The position numbers and the translations under genes are program-made. DNA of 64,000 nt from Mycocentrospora acerina (taxonomy: Eukaryota > Ascomycota > Dothideomycetes > Pleosporales). The DNA lies in the NCBI GenBank assembly GCA_022701365.1, contig JAKUHH010000013.1:62001-126000 (forward strand), read 5' to 3'. Shown one piece after another: positions 60,984 through 64,000 of this stretch. The notes under the pieces are model-generated. The model made no database searches. It saw only the letters and a list, made by a program, of their open reading frames with translations, and was not told where the DNA came from. How positions within the stretch are numbered: the stretch's first letter is position 1; every line of letters starts with the position of its first letter.

Positions 60984-61370
60984 CTAGACCATCACCCTAT
61001 CATAAAGCCCTGAAGTTAAGCGGCCTGGTCTAACCGCAAAGACTGGTTGTCTTTCTTGGTGTTTTGCTCTACTACGACCACTCAAGACGGAGTTGGTTTT
61101 GGTTTGGTACCTCTGCATTTTAAACGCATAAGCATGTGAAATGATATCTAGAGGCCAACTACCACGACTCATATGATAACGAGGTGGTGCAACCTCACGT
61201 CTCCGTCCTATTTGACCGTATAAGTCAAATTTTATACTTGGCCCACTTGTTTGAAGTTGGTAGATCTTGTCTGCTTTCGATAATATATTTGTGAAATGAA
61301 GAACTTCATTTGAAGGTTCCAACGCAAAGTCTCTAGCGGGTAGTTTTTCTATTTCTTCAGGGCTAGGGAG
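60984..61370 (-). CDS. unassigned ORF, probably a 3' exon or fragment
   Basis: The frame is open from a stop near 61370 to 60984, with no ATG near its beginning, so it needs an upstream exon. A possible acceptor (TCCCTAG) precedes SPEEIEKLPARDF. The middle (VLHFTNILSKADKIYQLQTS) looks like folded protein; the end is basic. Family not recognised and upstream exons not found. It may be a gene fragment. Confidence 0.3.
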   Translation of the reverse strand, partial: LPSPEEIEKLPARDFALEPSNEVLHFTNILSKADKIYQLQTSGPSIKFDLYGQIGRRREVAPPRYHMSRGSWPLDIISHAYAFKMQRYQTKTNSVLSGRSRAKHQERQPVFAVRPGRLTSGLYDRVMV

Positions 61371-63002
61371 TAATTACGATTCTGAATTTTAGTTATGCAT
61401 AGTAGTGAAGAGTATATCCTCTACTCTTCTTGCCCTTTTGTGTATACACTGTCTGCTAATTTGGAGTCTGCCTGATGCGTTATCGAGATCCTGATTGACA
61501 TTTCTCTGCTGACCACGATCTCCGTATATTCGGCATGTAAACCTGAAAGTGTTCTTACTACCTATCCTTATTCACCGAAAATTCCGAATAGCTTTATCTA
61601 ATTGGGACCAATGTCAATTCCAGACAAATTCCACATTCTCTTAATGATCTGGCGCAAGCCACCGATTATAAAAGGAGCATCGAGAGAGTTTTGTTTGGCC
61701 TATAGTGGAGCTCAGCAGGTCTAGACCAGAAAAATCCCTCCCGAGAAATGCAGTTAATCTTTCCAAATCGTCTGCCCTTCAAAGGCTCACTTGCCTAGCG
61801 TCGAGCCCAAGATATGGTCCCCACTTGCGCATAATCATATTGTTGTTATTCTTCCTTATTACCAGTTTTGCAGTCTTTTTATTAATCTTAACACAATTTT
61901 ATTCCGATTGCTGAAGCTGAAGACCGAGGGAACATATGCGTCATTCGATGCTGGTGGCTGAGAAAGGCATACCTGGTACGTGCAAGTCGGGTGATTCGCC
62001 AGCCTGCTGGCCAGAATTAAACGCACTTTGCTGCGCCATTGTTTGCCTATAGGCTGCGGCGATAGCTTGCAGACATTTCTTGATTTATCTTATTACAAGT
62101 TGAATCTCACCAAAGATGATGTGCTATGACCCGGCCACTTACAATCTTGCTCTGCCAACGCCCTAAGGATCTGGGGGGAGAATTCATATTTGTCCCACAG
62201 CGTGGCGTTTGAAGAATCGCCATCGTTTTCTCAAAGGCTTTGCAGTATTTTGACATCTTATTGCTGTGCTGTTAGAAGACGTGTGAGGTGGAACGCGCAA
62301 TGAGTGTGGTGGGGTCAACGGCAAGAGGTGCAGCGTGGAAGGTACAGTCGCTAGCTCGGCATTTTCTGGCAGCGCAAGCTTGGTATCGAGTAGACTGATA
62401 TTGAGTAAGCTAAAGTCAACAAGACCTCTAAAGAACAGCTCTTTGGCGTCGCCTTCATCATCACTACTTTTTTGGTGACGGTGGTTTCGATGATGCGTGT
62501 ACTCGTCGTATCCTCTGCCTTTGTCATGTGCAACTACCGCGTCGAGCGTCTGATGCGCCCTGATGACGTCGATGCGCTTCACCACACAATTTCCGGTAGC
62601 GGCAAGATTTGTGTGACTGCCACTGTTGCTGAGCGTCGCGAAATGCAGCTGGGGGGTATTAGTACGTTGCTGTTGTACTTTGCAATAAATTCTGTTGTAG
62701 AATGTATGCAGTCTTACCCTACTTTATCTTAACTCCTAACAAGGCTGAAAGAAGCGTTTGAAAAAGTAAGAAGAAAAAGTACAAAAGATTATCTGTGTGG
62801 AATATATTCAAAAGGGACTTCTTTGTTCATATAACTAGTTTAATCTGAGACTTTCGATTTACACAGATGGCAGTGAGTAATATTAAACTTTAGAAACCAA
62901 ATTAACGCTGCCTGGAGCAAAATAGATCTATCTAACTTAAATAAGCGCAAAGAACCGCATATATTCCGAATGTGTTAATCGTCGGATACATGCACATTCT
63001 AT
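61371..63002. other. intergenic region with weak ORFs
   Basis: A minus-strand ORF at 62184-62585 has a His/Asp/Glu-rich first half and a Pro/Ser-rich second half and is not recognisable. A plus-strand ORF overlaps it. Neither is supported. Confidence 0.3.
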
Positions 63003-63596
63003 TTAGACTAGCATGCCTGGCCCTTCATCATAGGTGTAAACAGCTAGTTTGTCGCCAGTTTTTGCATCCACCATGTTGCTTTGTGTGCCGTTGATTGGAA
63101 TGACTTTCACGGTTTGGGGGTCGAATGGTGTCAGCCTCTTCAACCCGGATGCAAACAGTACGTACTCCGGCTCACCACGAACGATATCCTTCAGTAGAGC
63201 ATAGCCATCAAGGTCTCCCGGTTCGTTTGAGAATTTAGCAAGGGAAATTCCTTCCATAAGTCCATTGAGCTCTGCATCAACTTTGAACTGCTCTTCCATG
63301 AAAATCTGGAAATCTTCCAATTCTGGTAGGGACATCATATGGATTCGCTTTGAGACCACATATGTGTGGAGCACGATTTCGGATGGTACGCCGGGTTTAG
63401 TGAATCGAGCCGCAGCATGCAGTGAGAACTTTACGTTGTCGGCAAACCATGCTGGTGAATCTGGCATTGGTGGATGCTTGAAGTGTATCGGATAAGGCTC
63501 GTACATATGATCAAACTTCTGTACAAGTGTGCCATGGTATAGAACTTTACCATTCTCAAGGTAAAGAGGGGTGGCGACTCCACGAGCAAAATCCAT
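63003..63596 (-). CDS. hypothetical 197-aa protein, ADP-ribosyltransferase-like motifs
   Basis: A single exon from ATG 63596 to the stop at 63003. The N-terminal half has GKVLYHGTLVQKFDHMY (residues about 16-32), then DSPAWFADNVKFSLHAAARF (about 46-65). A hydrophobic strand before L-Y-H-G-T, followed 25-40 residues later by a WFA-x-FSLHAA helix, recalls the ART (ADP-ribosyltransferase) fold of small H-Y-E type proteins. The C-terminal half (GYALLKDIVRGEPEYVLFAS) does not show an unmistakable catalytic Glu motif, so the assignment is tentative. It may instead be an unrelated fungal protein. No signal peptide or membrane segment. Confidence 0.6.
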   Translation of the reverse strand: MDFARGVATPLYLENGKVLYHGTLVQKFDHMYEPYPIHFKHPPMPDSPAWFADNVKFSLHAAARFTKPGVPSEIVLHTYVVSKRIHMMSLPELEDFQIFMEEQFKVDAELNGLMEGISLAKFSNEPGDLDGYALLKDIVRGEPEYVLFASGLKRLTPFDPQTVKVIPINGTQSNMVDAKTGDKLAVYTYDEGPGMLV

Positions 63597-64000
63597 GATT
63601 GCAGAGTAAAGAAAAAATGAGATTATAGACTGATGAGCAGTAAAAAAGCTGTGAATGAATTAGATTTATTCTGAAGACTTTGGTTATCTATAGGCTTTAA
63701 AGAAAGAGCTGATTCGAAAAAGTGAGCACCTACGTGGTTCACGTTCATTGGAATTTTGAAGCTGACAAGTCAGCTTAGCTCAGCTCAACGCAGTTCAGCA
63801 CTACGATTGACACATGTATGCGATGGTGTCGAATGGCGGCTATAATGGAAAAATGAAGAACTGCCTAGTTTCTCATACTGCAAAATGTGGGTTCCATGCA
63901 ACTGCACGTAATATTGCCGCTGAGCGGACCAGTCAATTTCATCGCTCGCATGCAGAGGCGGTCTGCAAGCTGTTGAACTGAGCTAAGCGCTAGGTAAAAG
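63597..64000. other. intergenic region
   Basis: Upstream region of the 197-aa gene. Includes a short tandem-like stretch, cttagctcagctcaacgcag (near 63773-63792). No gene seen. Confidence 0.35.

Noticed and set aside
60980..61045. Possible 5S rRNA fragment (ctgaagttaagcggcctgg).
   Set aside because: Only the GTTAAGC core and a few flanking bases resemble 5S; the rest of the internal control region and the pairing arms are absent.
1..64000. tRNA genes, CRISPR arrays, telomere repeats.
   Set aside because: Scanned by eye for GGTTCRANYCC-like B boxes, regularly spaced direct repeats and TTAGGG arrays; none convincing.

Overview
The window looks like nuclear DNA of a filamentous ascomycete (Pezizomycotina). 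Genes are split by short introns (about 45-90 nt) with GTRNGT-type donors, CTRAC-like branch sites and AG acceptors. Many products belong to lineages I know mainly from fungi: the giant DUF3638/DUF3645 protein, an alginate-lyase-fold secreted enzyme, a BTB protein, a CYTH thiamine-triphosphatase, an NFX1-type helicase, and a fungal multi-pass membrane protein with the DWPL and C-PW signatures. No bacterial operons, CRISPR arrays, tRNAs or rRNAs were seen.

Layout. 1-8034 (+) is the 3' part of a decayed DUF3638-family giant gene with five in-frame stops and one frameshift. 8817-10322 (+) is a secreted alginate-lyase-like enzyme. 10758-13027 (-) and 13522-14806 (+) are divergent long-helix proteins, each with a short hydrophobic segment between helical arms. 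15216-15836 (-) is a small helical protein. 16883-17722 (-) is a protein kinase and 20184-21906 (-) a BTB protein. 24053-33635 (-) is a second, nearly full-length DUF3638 gene (3124 codons after splicing) that also carries in-frame stops. The two giant genes converge and bracket a 16 kb block.

From about 33.6 to 47.9 kb the DNA is AT-rich and gene-poor, and several of its genes are broken. These are a small Cys-rich secreted protein with a 1-nt frameshift, an adenylate-kinase-like relic with an internal stop, and a thiamine-triphosphatase gene split by a 430-bp element flanked by a perfect 13-bp target-site duplication. Intact-looking genes there are a 3CxxC zinc-binding protein, an RNase III-like protein without the usual catalytic signature, and an ankyrin-repeat protein. 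47970-53797 (-) is a large CCCH / SF1 helicase / NF-X1 / RZ-finger protein. Beyond it lie a small two-exon gene with a GC-AG intron (55796-56552), a membrane protein (57458-59712), unassigned ORFs, and a 197-aa protein at 63003-63596.

Most striking are the element insertion inside the CYTH gene, the paired helical/hydrophobic proteins, the helicase-like motor motifs in the two DUF3638 genes (which share no intron positions), and the repeated occurrence of nonsense codons that single C-to-T or G-to-A changes could explain. All assignments come from reading the sequence; no database search or alignment program was run.
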